DNA of 64,000 nucleotides from MWAR01 sp035388825. GTDB taxonomy: Bacteria; Muiribacteriota; Ozemobacteria; Ozemobacterales; Ozemobacteraceae. Positions 25,326-33,788 of the stretch are shown here, one piece after another. The position numbers were made by a program, and so were the translations under genes. The DNA lies in NCBI GenBank assembly GCA_035388825.1, contig DAOOQQ010000013.1:1-64000 (forward strand), given 5' to 3'. The notes beneath the pieces were generated by a model. The model saw nothing but the letters and a program-made list of their open reading frames with translations, had not been told where the DNA came from and searched no databases. Positions within the stretch are counted from its first letter, which is position 1. The number at the start of each line of letters is the position of its first letter.

Positions 25326-26365
25326 AAAACAGACGGGTTTTGGTCACCGGCAGCACCGGCTTCAAGGGCTCCTGGCTCTCTCTCTGGCTTCTCGAGCTGG
25401 GAGCGGAAGTCGCCGGCTTTGCCCTTCCCCCGGAGCGGCCGAACGACTTGTATCACATGCTCGGATTGGAGCCGCGCATGAAACAGGTCTACGGGGATAT
25501 CCGCAATCCGGATGCCTTGTCGACACTCTTTCGCGAGTTCCGGCCGGAAATCGTGTTTCATCTCGCTGCGCAGCCCCTCGTTCGCCTTTCGTATGCCGAC
25601 CCCGTCGGCACGTATTCCACCAACGTCCTCGGCTCGATTCATCTCCTCGAGGCGGTCCGGCATTGCCCGGAAACCAGGGCATTGATATATATCACTTCAG
25701 ATAAATGTTATCGCAACCGCGAATGGCTATGGGGATATCGGGAAAATGACGAGCTGGGCGGCCACGATCCGTACAGTGCCTCCAAGGCTTGCGCCGAGGT
25801 GGTGTTTTTCTCGTATCTCGACTCGTTTTTCCGCTCCCGTAAACGGTTTGGAGCTGCCTCGGCCCGCGCCGGCAACGTGATCGGCGGGGGGGACTGGGCG
25901 GCCGACCGTCTCGTGCCCGACTGTATACGGGCCCTTCAGGCTGGAAACCCGATCATCATCCGTAATCCGCACTCGATCCGCCCGTGGCAGCATGTTCTGG
26001 AGCCCCTGTCCGGCTATCTCTTGCTGGCGGAGCGTCTGATGGCCGATCCGGAAACGGTTTCCGGCGCCTGGAACTTCGGCCCCGACGCCGAAGCGGTCCG
26101 TACCGTCCGGGATCTGTCGGAGCGTATCGTTGGCCAGTGGGGCTCGGGAGCCATCGAAATTCACTCGCCGCCCGATGCCCCCCATGAAAGCAAGCTTCTT
26201 CAGTTGAACTGCGACAAAGCCCGCCGGCTTCTCGGATGGAAGCCCTCGTGGGACTTCGAGCGCGGCCTGAGCGAAACCGTCGCCTGGTATCTCGGGGTTC
26301 ACCGGGGAGAAAACCCTCTGGAACTGGCCAAAGCACAAATCAAAGCCTTTGGAGGCCTCTCATGA
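25310..26365 (+). CDS. rfbG: CDP-glucose 4,6-dehydratase
   Basis: The 351-residue SDR has VLVTGSTGFKGSWLSLWL (RfbG-type loop with Lys), VFHLAAQPLVRLSYADP, ITSDKCYRNREWLWGYREND and the catalytic DPYSASKACAE (YxxxK). SARAGNVIGGGDWAADRLVPD is highly specific for CDP-glucose 4,6-dehydratase. It converts CDP-glucose to CDP-4-keto-6-deoxyglucose. An AT-rich tract encoding LIYITSDK contains the palindrome TGATATATATCA (25683-25694). ATGA overlap with the next gene. Confidence 0.96.
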   Translation: MDPMVKNRRVLVTGSTGFKGSWLSLWLLELGAEVAGFALPPERPNDLYHMLGLEPRMKQVYGDIRNPDALSTLFREFRPEIVFHLAAQPLVRLSYADPVGTYSTNVLGSIHLLEAVRHCPETRALIYITSDKCYRNREWLWGYRENDELGGHDPYSASKACAEVVFFSYLDSFFRSRKRFGAASARAGNVIGGGDWAADRLVPDCIRALQAGNPIIIRNPHSIRPWQHVLEPLSGYLLLAERLMADPETVSGAWNFGPDAEAVRTVRDLSERIVGQWGSGAIEIHSPPDAPHESKLLQLNCDKARRLLGWKPSWDFERGLSETVAWYLGVHRGENPLELAKAQIKAFGGLS

Positions 26366-26811
26366 TCGACGGAGTCGTCATCACCCCGTTGCGGCAGATT
26401 CCCGACGAGCGCGGCAAGATCATGCACATGCTCCGGGCGGATGCCCCGCATTTCAAGGGATTTGGCGAGATCTACTTTTCCTGTGTTCATCCGGGCGCAA
26501 TCAAGGGGTGGCATATCCACACCCGGATGACCCTGAATTATGCGGTTCCCTTTGGAAAGATCAAGTTTGTCCTGTATGACGAGCGTCCCGACAGCAAAAC
26601 CCGTGGCGAAATTCAGGAGATCTTTCTCGGACCCGAGAACTACTGCCTCGTCACCGTTCCGCCCCATGTCTGGAACGGCTTCAAGGGCGTGGGCACAGAA
26701 ACCTCCATCGTTGCAAACTGCGCCTCGATCCCGCACGATCCGTCGGAAATCCAGCGCAGGGATCCGTTCGATCCCTCGATCCCCTACTCGTGGGACATCC
26801 GGCACCAATGA
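26362..26811 (+). CDS. RmlC-like dTDP-4-keto-sugar 3,5-epimerase family protein
   Basis: The 149-residue cupin has PDERGKIMHMLRAD, the RmlC-like IYFSCVHPGAIKGWHIHTRMT (His in the active site) and VTVPPHVWNGFKGVG. It is shorter than RmlC (~180). It should epimerise the CDP-4-keto-6-deoxyglucose produced by RfbG, at C3, C5 or both. The start overlaps the stop of rfbG, and the start of the next gene overlaps its own stop. Confidence 0.85.
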   Translation: MIDGVVITPLRQIPDERGKIMHMLRADAPHFKGFGEIYFSCVHPGAIKGWHIHTRMTLNYAVPFGKIKFVLYDERPDSKTRGEIQEIFLGPENYCLVTVPPHVWNGFKGVGTETSIVANCASIPHDPSEIQRRDPFDPSIPYSWDIRHQ

Positions 26812-27776
26812 CGACCAACGTCCTGATCACCGGGGGATTCGGCTATCTCGGGGCGCGCATGGCGAGCCACCTTCTGCGCCTGCCGGAACATCATGTGTGC
26901 CTCGGGGGACGAACCCTTCCTTCGCCAATCCCTGCGGAGCTTGAAGGGGCCACGGCCCTCCGCATGGATGTTCTCGACGATGCGGACGTGCGTAAGGCAT
27001 GCGAAGGGATGACGCATGTCATTCACCTGGCAGCGTTGAATGAGATCGATTCCGCGAAGAATCCGGAGCAGGCTGTCGCGGTCAATATCCAGGGAACGCT
27101 CAGAATGCTCCGGGCGGCCCGTTCCGCGGGGGTCAGGCGGTTCATCTTCCTCTCCACCGCCCATGTGTACGGTGCACCGCTTGCGGGGACGATCACGGAA
27201 ACCACGCCCTGCAGGCCGATCCACCCGTATGCCATCACCCACCGGGCTGCCGAAGATTTCGTTCTGGCCGCTCACAAGGCTGGGGAAATCGAGGGAATCG
27301 TCATTCGTCTCTCGAACGGAATCGGGGCGCCACTTCATGTGGGAGTGAACCGGTGGACGTTGATCGGAAACGATTTGTGCCGTCAGGCCGTGGAAAAGGG
27401 AGAGCTGGTTCTCAACTCCCCCGGTCTGCAGAGGCGCGATTTCATCACGCTTCAGGACGTCTCCCGGGCCATGGGACACGTTATGGCGATGCCCGCCTCT
27501 GAAATATCTGGTGCTATATTCAATCTCGGCGGGGAATGCGTGCTGCAGATGATCGATATTGCGGAGCTCGTCGCAGATCGCTGCTCGGCCGTTCTCGGCT
27601 TCAGGCCGCCCATACGCCGTCCCCAGCCTGCGCCCGGGGAGCTCGCCCCCCAGCTCGAATACCGGATCGACGCGCTGAAGGCGACGGGATTCCGGCTTGC
27701 CGGCGGCCTGGCGGAGGAAATCGACCGGACATTGGTGTTGTGCCGCGATGGAAAGGGGCATGGTGCGCATGCCTGA
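26808..27776 (+). CDS. NAD(P)-dependent nucleotide-sugar reductase/epimerase (SDR)
   Basis: The 322-residue protein has VLITGGFGYLGARMASHL, VIHLAALNEIDSAKN, LSTAHVYGAPL and the catalytic YAITHRAAE, where the family YxxxK reads YAITH, so the usual lysine is replaced by histidine. As the fourth gene of the CDP-sugar cassette it is the natural candidate for 4-keto reduction giving the final CDP-6-deoxyhexose. The missing lysine makes this uncertain. Overlaps by ATGA on the 5' side and by 8 nt on the 3' side. Confidence 0.75.
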   Translation: MTTNVLITGGFGYLGARMASHLLRLPEHHVCLGGRTLPSPIPAELEGATALRMDVLDDADVRKACEGMTHVIHLAALNEIDSAKNPEQAVAVNIQGTLRMLRAARSAGVRRFIFLSTAHVYGAPLAGTITETTPCRPIHPYAITHRAAEDFVLAAHKAGEIEGIVIRLSNGIGAPLHVGVNRWTLIGNDLCRQAVEKGELVLNSPGLQRRDFITLQDVSRAMGHVMAMPASEISGAIFNLGGECVLQMIDIAELVADRCSAVLGFRPPIRRPQPAPGELAPQLEYRIDALKATGFRLAGGLAEEIDRTLVLCRDGKGHGAHA

Positions 27777-28746
27777 TTCCCCCGCCCCCCTGGTGTCGGT
27801 CGTCATGCCGACTTACAATCATGCGGCTTTCATCAGGGAAAGTCTCGAATCGGTGAGGGCGCAGACGATGCCTTCCTGGGAAGCCATCGTGGTCAACAAT
27901 TTCTCCGAAGACGACACCGTCGAAATCGTGAACGGTCTCGGCGACCCGCGGATCCGCCTCGTGAATTATCACAACAACGGCATCATCGGTGCTTCCCGGA
28001 ATCAGGGTATGCGGCTCGCGAAAGGCCGCTTTCTGGCATTCCTGGACTCGGATGACATCTGGCTTCCCGGAAAACTCGCCCGGCAACTGGATGAACTACA
28101 GGCTCATCCCGACGACGACTGGTGCTATTCGGATGCCGAGTGCTTCGATTCGCGGAGCGGCGCGGCATTGGAGAAGTTCAGCGAACTCTATGCCTCGCTT
28201 CCGCAGGGATGGGTAGGTTCCTCGCTGTTGCAGGAAGGGAATTTCATCGCCTCGCCGACGGTTCTTGCGCGGCGGGATGTCGTCGTCGCGGCTGGGGGAT
28301 TCAACGAATCACCCCTCGTGCGCTGTCGGGAGGATTGGGAACTCTGGCTTCGCCTTGCTGCCTGCCACCGGATCGCCTTCGTTCCCGAGGTTCTTGCCCG
28401 CTATCGGGAACATCCGGCGAATGTGACGCGGAATGAGGATCTGGAAAGAGTTCGAAAGAGCAATCTGCAGGTCATCCGGAACGTCGTCGAAGCGTTGCCC
28501 GCGGTGTATGCCCCGATACGAGGTCGGGCGGAGGCCCTGCAGTATCTGAATTCGGGTGCGTCCTATGCGATGCGCGGGGAGTTCGGACGTGCCCGACGTC
28601 TCTTTGCCCGTGCCATCGGGAAATATCCCCTGTTCCGGCATGCCTGGGCCTGGTTGTTCCTGAGCTTTCTCGGAAAAACGGGAGTTGCGCTCAAGGAACG
28701 CATCTTCCCGCTGCCCCGGCGGGTCACGACGCTGGCTCATCGGTGA
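27769..28746 (+). CDS. Family 2 glycosyltransferase
   Basis: The 325-residue protein has the GT-A fold opening VSVVMPTYNHAAFIRESLESV, the donor/metal motif LAFLDSDDIWLPGKL (DxD-like), and REDWELWLRLAACHRIAF as the acceptor-side ED motif. This is an inverting GT2 enzyme that adds a sugar to the lipid-linked repeat unit at the inner face of the membrane. The C-terminal ~70 residues (LFARAIGKYPLFRHAW) look amphipathic. Three clustered starts are possible (27748, 27760, 27769); I chose the one right before the conserved fold. Confidence 0.87.
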   Translation: MPDSPAPLVSVVMPTYNHAAFIRESLESVRAQTMPSWEAIVVNNFSEDDTVEIVNGLGDPRIRLVNYHNNGIIGASRNQGMRLAKGRFLAFLDSDDIWLPGKLARQLDELQAHPDDDWCYSDAECFDSRSGAALEKFSELYASLPQGWVGSSLLQEGNFIASPTVLARRDVVVAAGGFNESPLVRCREDWELWLRLAACHRIAFVPEVLARYREHPANVTRNEDLERVRKSNLQVIRNVVEALPAVYAPIRGRAEALQYLNSGASYAMRGEFGRARRLFARAIGKYPLFRHAWAWLFLSFLGKTGVALKERIFPLPRRVTTLAHR

Positions 28747-29900
28747 AGAACAGGATCAGGGTCGCCTGGGTCTGCACCCCCCTGCTGTATGGCATCGGGG
28801 GGACCTGGAAGCATCTCACGAACTGGGCTGCTTCGCTCGACCAGAACCGATTCGAGGCCGCCCTGTTTTTCGGACCGGTTCGCGCCGACCAGGCGGCGCC
28901 GATTCGCGAACATTTCCAACGCTTCCGGAATCTCACGGTCCGTGCCGTCGAGGGATTGTTCCCCGTCCGCCACTGGCCGATCGTGGGAGTGAAAAACCTT
29001 CGTTCGGCCCTTGAAGGATGGCGGCCGGATATCATCCACTCAATATATATACAAAGCGATTTTTTAGGGGCGCTCGCCCGGCCCGCCTCCACTCGTGCGC
29101 ATATCTCTTCCTGGGAGAGCGATCCTGAACTGTGGCTGACGAAAGGATGGAAAAAACCCTTTTACAAACTCGGGTTCGAAATCTGTCGGAAGTATATCGA
29201 CCACTTCGTCGTTTTGTCGAGCCATCTGCGCGAGGCGGGCATCAGAGATCTGCATATCCCCACGAGTCGGATTTCTGTCATTCCCATCGGACTCCCCGCG
29301 AAGGAGTTCCCCCCGAGAGCCTATCCCGAACTGCTTCTGCCACTCACAACTCCCAGGATCGGTGTTATTTCCCGGCTCGACCCCGGAAAACTCGTGCACA
29401 TGACCGTTCAGGCTGCCACGCAGATTCTGAAGGAGTTTCCGGACGCCCGTTTCATCATCGTCGGGGATGGGACGGAACGAGAGCGACTGCAGCGGATGGC
29501 GGAAGAGTTGGGAATCGCCGGAAAAATGGAGTTCCCGGGGTGGCGGAACGATGTGCCGCGGCTCCTTGCCGGAATGGACGTTTTCGTTTTCACGTCCACC
29601 TCTGAGGGATTGCCCGTAGCGGTTCTCGAAGCCCAGGCGGCCATGGTGCCGACGGTCTCGACAAGAATCGGCGGCGTGCCCGATGTCATCACTCACGGAG
29701 ACAACGGCCTGATCCTCGAAGAGACGACGCCGAAATCGATTGCTGAAAGTGTTTTACGCCTCTTGCGTGATCCTGTGCTTGCCCGCAGCCTGGCCGTGCA
29801 TGGCCGGCACAAATTCGAACGAACCTATACCATCGAACATGAAATGGGAGCCTTGCAGGATCTCTATCAGAGATTCTGTGATACCCAAGGCCGGCGGTGA
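28743..29900 (+). CDS. Family 4 glycosyltransferase
   Basis: The 385-residue protein (GTG start inside the previous stop) has a GT-B fold: IGGTWKHLTNWA near the N-terminus, GVISRLDPGKLVHMTVQA opening the donor domain, FIIVGDGTERERL, and FTSTSEGLPVAVLEAQA, the EX7E motif of GT4. It transfers a sugar with retention from a nucleotide donor. It is clearly related to the - strand gene at 34825: both share GGTWKHLTNWA, the VRHW element and HISSWESDP. It is the last + gene of region A; the next gene is convergent, 15 nt away, with no recognisable terminator. Confidence 0.88.
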   Translation: MKNRIRVAWVCTPLLYGIGGTWKHLTNWAASLDQNRFEAALFFGPVRADQAAPIREHFQRFRNLTVRAVEGLFPVRHWPIVGVKNLRSALEGWRPDIIHSIYIQSDFLGALARPASTRAHISSWESDPELWLTKGWKKPFYKLGFEICRKYIDHFVVLSSHLREAGIRDLHIPTSRISVIPIGLPAKEFPPRAYPELLLPLTTPRIGVISRLDPGKLVHMTVQAATQILKEFPDARFIIVGDGTERERLQRMAEELGIAGKMEFPGWRNDVPRLLAGMDVFVFTSTSEGLPVAVLEAQAAMVPTVSTRIGGVPDVITHGDNGLILEETTPKSIAESVLRLLRDPVLARSLAVHGRHKFERTYTIEHEMGALQDLYQRFCDTQGRR

Positions 29901-29915
29901 TTCCGGAATACCGGT

Positions 29916-31400
29916 TCAGTTCGGAAAGATCAGCTTTCGGAGCATTGCCGGGCCCTTCGCGAGCCGGTCACGGATTTTCCGGAAAACGGCGCCCGGTTCC
30001 TGGCAGAATTTCCTCAGGGTGGCGAAGAAATACTTCTTTCGATGCATTCTGAACGCATGTCCGACCATTTCCCGGATCGTTTTTTCCCACTCGGCATCGC
30101 CCATCGTGTCGGAAAAATTCATGAATGGACTTCCCTGGTGAAAGCGCTTCCAATCGAGATTGGGGAGGACGATTTTTCCGGAGTCTCGTAGGGATTGAAA
30201 CAGCGGTGTCCCTGGAAGGGGCGTGACGATACTCAGATAGAAAAGATCGAGCGGGATGGTCCGCATGAGATTGATGGTCTTTTTCATTTCGGCGTGGGTT
30301 TCCCAGGGGAAGCCGACCATGAAATACCCTGTCACGAGCAGGTGATGCCTGCGCAACAGGGAGATCGCCTCCCGGACGCGGGCAAGGGTGATTTTTTTCG
30401 ATATCGCAATGAGGGTCTTTTCTGAGCCGGTTTCGATCCCGATTGCAACGCCCACGCAGCCTGCCTGCTTCATTGCGCTGACGATCGACTCGTCGAGCAG
30501 ATCGACCCGCGTGTTGCAGATCCAGGTGACGTTTTCGGTCTTCAGAACCGCGCAGAGTTTGAGAAGCCGTTCCTTGTTGAGCGAGAACGAATCATCCTCG
30601 AAGCAGAATCGTGTGATCCCGTATTTTTGCTTCACCTGGCGGACTTCATCGCCCACGCTCTCCGGACTGCGGAACCGGACGATCTTGTCGCTTGCGCAGT
30701 AGAGACACTGGAAGGGGCAGCCGCGTGCGCTGACCATGATCCATGTATAGATAGCCGGATTGTCGGTATTCTGAAAGCTATACTTCTGGAGGGATGATTC
30801 GAAAATCGGCAGCGGGAGAGTGTTGATATCCCGAATATAGGGCCGCGGCTCGGTGATCCGGACTGCTCCCGCCCTGTCTTTGAAGGCGATTCCCCGGATG
30901 GCGTCGGGATTCTGGACGTTCTCCAGCAACTCCCGGAGTGTCTCTTCGCCTTCACCGATGACGACGAAATCGACGCTCTCATTTGCGGCCGTTTCGGCCG
31001 GCAGAGCCGTGGGATGCTTCCCGCCCATGATCGTGATGATCGAAGAGTTCACCTTCTTGGCGATTCTGCTGACCATGACGGCGGAAATGTAGGAGGCCGT
31101 CATCGAGCTGATGCCGACGACGTCCGGGCGATACTCCGCGATCACCCGCTCGATTTCGGCCCAGATCGGATCCTGGGGATCTGTCAGGCGTCGAACATAC
31201 TGTTCGTGTTTTTCCGTGAAGAGGTAGTTTGAAAGAGTTGGGACCTGATCTGGGGCGAAATCGGCATTGTAAATTTCGATTTCGTGCTCTGGAAGATGTT
31301 TCTGAATATAGACGGCAAGGTAGTTCAAGGCTACCGGCGGGGCGATCAGCGTCGAACCGAAAAATCTCATCCAAGGCGGGTGAATCAACAGAATTTTCAC
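29916..31400 (-). CDS. B12-binding-domain radical SAM protein
   Basis: The 494-residue protein starts at GTG with GGAGGAG upstream. It has a B12-type N-terminal domain (LLIHPPWMRFFGSTLIAPPVALNYLA; VVGISSMTAS; IMGGKHPTAL) and a radical SAM core with ligands C228, C232 and C235 in CPFQCLYC. GYFMVGFPWETHAEMKKT and SIVTPLPGTPLF complete the barrel. It is the last gene of the - strand nonulosonate operon, 81 nt after neuB. It could tailor the nonulosonic acid or another surface component; the reaction is unknown. Confidence 0.87.
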   Translation of the reverse strand: MKILLIHPPWMRFFGSTLIAPPVALNYLAVYIQKHLPEHEIEIYNADFAPDQVPTLSNYLFTEKHEQYVRRLTDPQDPIWAEIERVIAEYRPDVVGISSMTASYISAVMVSRIAKKVNSSIITIMGGKHPTALPAETAANESVDFVVIGEGEETLRELLENVQNPDAIRGIAFKDRAGAVRITEPRPYIRDINTLPLPIFESSLQKYSFQNTDNPAIYTWIMVSARGCPFQCLYCASDKIVRFRSPESVGDEVRQVKQKYGITRFCFEDDSFSLNKERLLKLCAVLKTENVTWICNTRVDLLDESIVSAMKQAGCVGVAIGIETGSEKTLIAISKKITLARVREAISLLRRHHLLVTGYFMVGFPWETHAEMKKTINLMRTIPLDLFYLSIVTPLPGTPLFQSLRDSGKIVLPNLDWKRFHQGSPFMNFSDTMGDAEWEKTIREMVGHAFRMHRKKYFFATLRKFCQEPGAVFRKIRDRLAKGPAMLRKLIFPN

Positions 31401-31481
31401 GGAACGGCTCCTCCAAACAGGTGAAACACACTATCGCATGAAACGGCTTCGTTTTCCAGGGAGTGTGTGAAAACAGAACGT

Positions 31482-32579
31482 TCATCGACCGTCGGGCGTG
31501 CCGATCGGCTCGTCGGGGGCGTAGTCACGGTGGGCTTTGTGGCCGAGGCAGGACCAGTAGTCCATCGGAGAGATGCCCGTGCCGGGCCGCTTGGCGGTGA
31601 GATTCTCCGGGGTGAAGGGCTCGCCGGCCTTGATTGGAAGGGCGGCGACGAGGCTCTTGCGGGCGATACACCGGTTCTTGCGCTCTGACGGGGCGGGTTG
31701 CTTCAGGCCGGTGCCGAGGGCCCGCTCGATCTGCCGGATCCCCGCAACCATCGCCGTCAGCTCCTGGGGCTCGAGCGAAGCTTTGTGATCGGGGCCGGGA
31801 AGCGTTTTATCGAGGGTGAAATGTTTCTCGATGACGCTCGCCCCGCGTGCCACGGCGGCCAGCGGGACGGCAATTCCCGTCGTGTGGTCCGAGAGGCCGA
31901 CCGGAAGGTCGAAGGTGTCGCGCAGCGTATCCATCGCGCGCAGGTTCACGTCGTCGAACGGGGCCGGGTACTCGGTCGTGCAGTGCATCAGCGTGACATT
32001 GGTCTGAAGGTGGGCCTGCCCGGCTCCCGTGCCGAAGGCATCGCGGAACAGGTCGCGGGAAGGCGGCTCGCGCCGGCCTGCGTAGCCGAACGCCAGCACG
32101 CCGAGCGCTTCCTCAACTTCCTGCGTCGTCGACATGCCGGTCGAGAGGATCACCGGCAGCCCGGTGCGGGCGATGTGCAGCAGAAGCGGGCCGTTCGTGA
32201 TCTCTCCGGAGGGCACCTTGAGCCGCTTCACACCCAGCCGGACGAGCAGATCGACGCTTTCCCCGTCGAACGGGGTCGAGAGAAACCCGATGCCGAACTC
32301 CTGACAGCGGGCGATGAGTCGTCGGTGGGTCTCCTCGCCGAGTTCGAGCTTCCGGACCATCTCGAGCTGGGATTCCCGGGCATCCGTTGTCTTCGTCTGA
32401 TACTCGGCCTTTGGGGCGAACCGGCTGATCACCCGCTCCGCCCGGAACGTCTGGAACTTGACAATGTCGGCTCCGGCCCGTGCTGCGATCTCGACCAGTT
32501 CCAGCGCCAGGTCGGGTGAGCCGTTGTGGTTGACGCCGGCTTCGGCAATGATCAGGGTGCGCGGGATGCGGTCCGTCAT
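31482..32579 (-). CDS. neuB: N-acetylneuraminate/legionaminate synthase
   Basis: The 365-residue protein has the NeuB TIM barrel (IIAEAGVNHNGSPDLALEL, KFQTFRAERVISRFAPKAEYQ, LKVPSGEITNGPLLLHIA, HCTTEYPAP, GLSDHTTG, EKHFTLDKTLPGPDHKASL) and a C-terminal SAF/antifreeze-like domain (ENLTAKRPGTGISPMDYW). It condenses an N-acylated hexosamine with phosphoenolpyruvate to a nonulosonic acid. All catalytic motifs look intact. GAGGAGAG precedes ATG. Together with the two upstream genes it could be legI rather than true neuB. Confidence 0.95.
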   Translation of the reverse strand: MTDRIPRTLIIAEAGVNHNGSPDLALELVEIAARAGADIVKFQTFRAERVISRFAPKAEYQTKTTDARESQLEMVRKLELGEETHRRLIARCQEFGIGFLSTPFDGESVDLLVRLGVKRLKVPSGEITNGPLLLHIARTGLPVILSTGMSTTQEVEEALGVLAFGYAGRREPPSRDLFRDAFGTGAGQAHLQTNVTLMHCTTEYPAPFDDVNLRAMDTLRDTFDLPVGLSDHTTGIAVPLAAVARGASVIEKHFTLDKTLPGPDHKASLEPQELTAMVAGIRQIERALGTGLKQPAPSERKNRCIARKSLVAALPIKAGEPFTPENLTAKRPGTGISPMDYWSCLGHKAHRDYAPDEPIGTPDGR

Positions 32580-32615
32580 GGAAACTCTCCTCTCGTCTTC
32601 GAAATCCGGGTGAAA

Positions 32616-33788
32616 TCAGCCGGCCGTCGGAAGGTCGATGAACCGCTTCCGCAACAGGGACTCCCAGTCGGGAAGCGAGACCAGATGCGAAACGATGCGG
32701 GATGCTGCGTGGCCGTCCCCATAGGGGCTTTCGACGGTCGAGCAGTCCATCCCGAAAGCCCTGGACAACGCCGCGGCGATTGCGTCGCGCGCCGGCGGGC
32801 AGTCGATGACAGACGCGGCACGCTCGCGGCCCTGCTGCCGGTCGCCGACATTGACCGCCGGTTTTTTCAGTGCCGGTGCTTCATACAGTCCGCTCGAGGA
32901 GTTGCCGACGACGGCATCGCAGTGCCGCATGGCGCTGAGATACAGGAGCTGGCCGAGCGACTCGTGAAGGCAGGCCGAGGGGTGGGTGGCGATGAAAGCA
33001 TCCAGCCTCGTCCGCAACGGGGCGGCCCCGGGGTCGGCATTGGGTGCCGTGAAGATCAGGCCGGTGTCGGGGTTGAGCGCGCCGAGGGCGGCGAGCAGCT
33101 CGTCGAGCTGGTGTTCGCCGGGGGTGGCACCGAGGGTCACGGGATGGAAGGTGACGAGCAGATTGCGCTTCCGAAGCCGGAATCCGAGACGGCGCTCGAG
33201 CTCTTCCCGTGAAAGAGGCGGAGTCTCCCGGATCACGTCGATGCCGGTGCTGCCGGAGACGACGATGCGATGGGCTTCTTCGCCGAGCTGGAGGATGCGC
33301 CGGGCCGAGGCGGGCGTGGTCGCGAAATGCAGGTGGGACAGCTTCGTCAGGCTGTGGCGGATCGCGTCGTCGAAGGCGCCCTCCGTCACGTCGCCACCCG
33401 CGAGGTGGGCGATGGGGATACGCATCAGAAGCGCCGCGAGGGCGGCGGCCAGCATCTCATACCGGTCGCCGAGAAGGACGATCATCCCGGGCCCGAGGCG
33501 GGAAAAGGCCTCGGCGAAGCCGGAGACGCCCCGGCCGGCCGCCCGGGCCAGCTCGGCCCCCGAGTCACCGTTGAGGCCGAGGTCCACCCGCTCGTCGATG
33601 GCAAACCCGTCCCGGTCGATGGCGCGCCAGGTTTCCCCGTGAGCCGGGCTGAGATGGGTGCCCGTGATGGCAAGCTGCAGGCGCAGCGCGGGCTGATTGC
33701 GGATTTCCCGCATGACGGGGGCCAGAAGCCCATACTCGGCCCGGGATCCCGTGACAACACACACCGCACGCGGGTTGCCGACAGTCAT
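32616..33788 (-). CDS. neuC: UDP-N-acetylglucosamine 2-epimerase (hydrolysing) / legG type
   Basis: The 390-residue protein has VVTGSRAEYGLLAPVMREI, GDRYEMLAAALAAL, HLAGGDVTEGAFDDAIRHSLTKLSHLHF and VGNSSSGLYEAPALKKPAVNVGDRQQGRERA, all diagnostic of the hydrolysing NeuC/LegG family. It removes the nucleotide and epimerises C2 to give the free hexosamine used by NeuB. It starts on the last base of the legB-like stop codon, so translation is coupled. The LegB-type neighbour suggests a 6-deoxy-diacetamido substrate. Confidence 0.94.
   Translation of the reverse strand: MTVGNPRAVCVVTGSRAEYGLLAPVMREIRNQPALRLQLAITGTHLSPAHGETWRAIDRDGFAIDERVDLGLNGDSGAELARAAGRGVSGFAEAFSRLGPGMIVLLGDRYEMLAAALAALLMRIPIAHLAGGDVTEGAFDDAIRHSLTKLSHLHFATTPASARRILQLGEEAHRIVVSGSTGIDVIRETPPLSREELERRLGFRLRKRNLLVTFHPVTLGATPGEHQLDELLAALGALNPDTGLIFTAPNADPGAAPLRTRLDAFIATHPSACLHESLGQLLYLSAMRHCDAVVGNSSSGLYEAPALKKPAVNVGDRQQGRERAASVIDCPPARDAIAAALSRAFGMDCSTVESPYGDGHAASRIVSHLVSLPDWESLLRKRFIDLPTAG

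Noticed and set aside
31401..31481. A promoter for the radical SAM gene between neuB and it
   Set aside because: No paired -35/-10 found; read-through from neuB is simpler.
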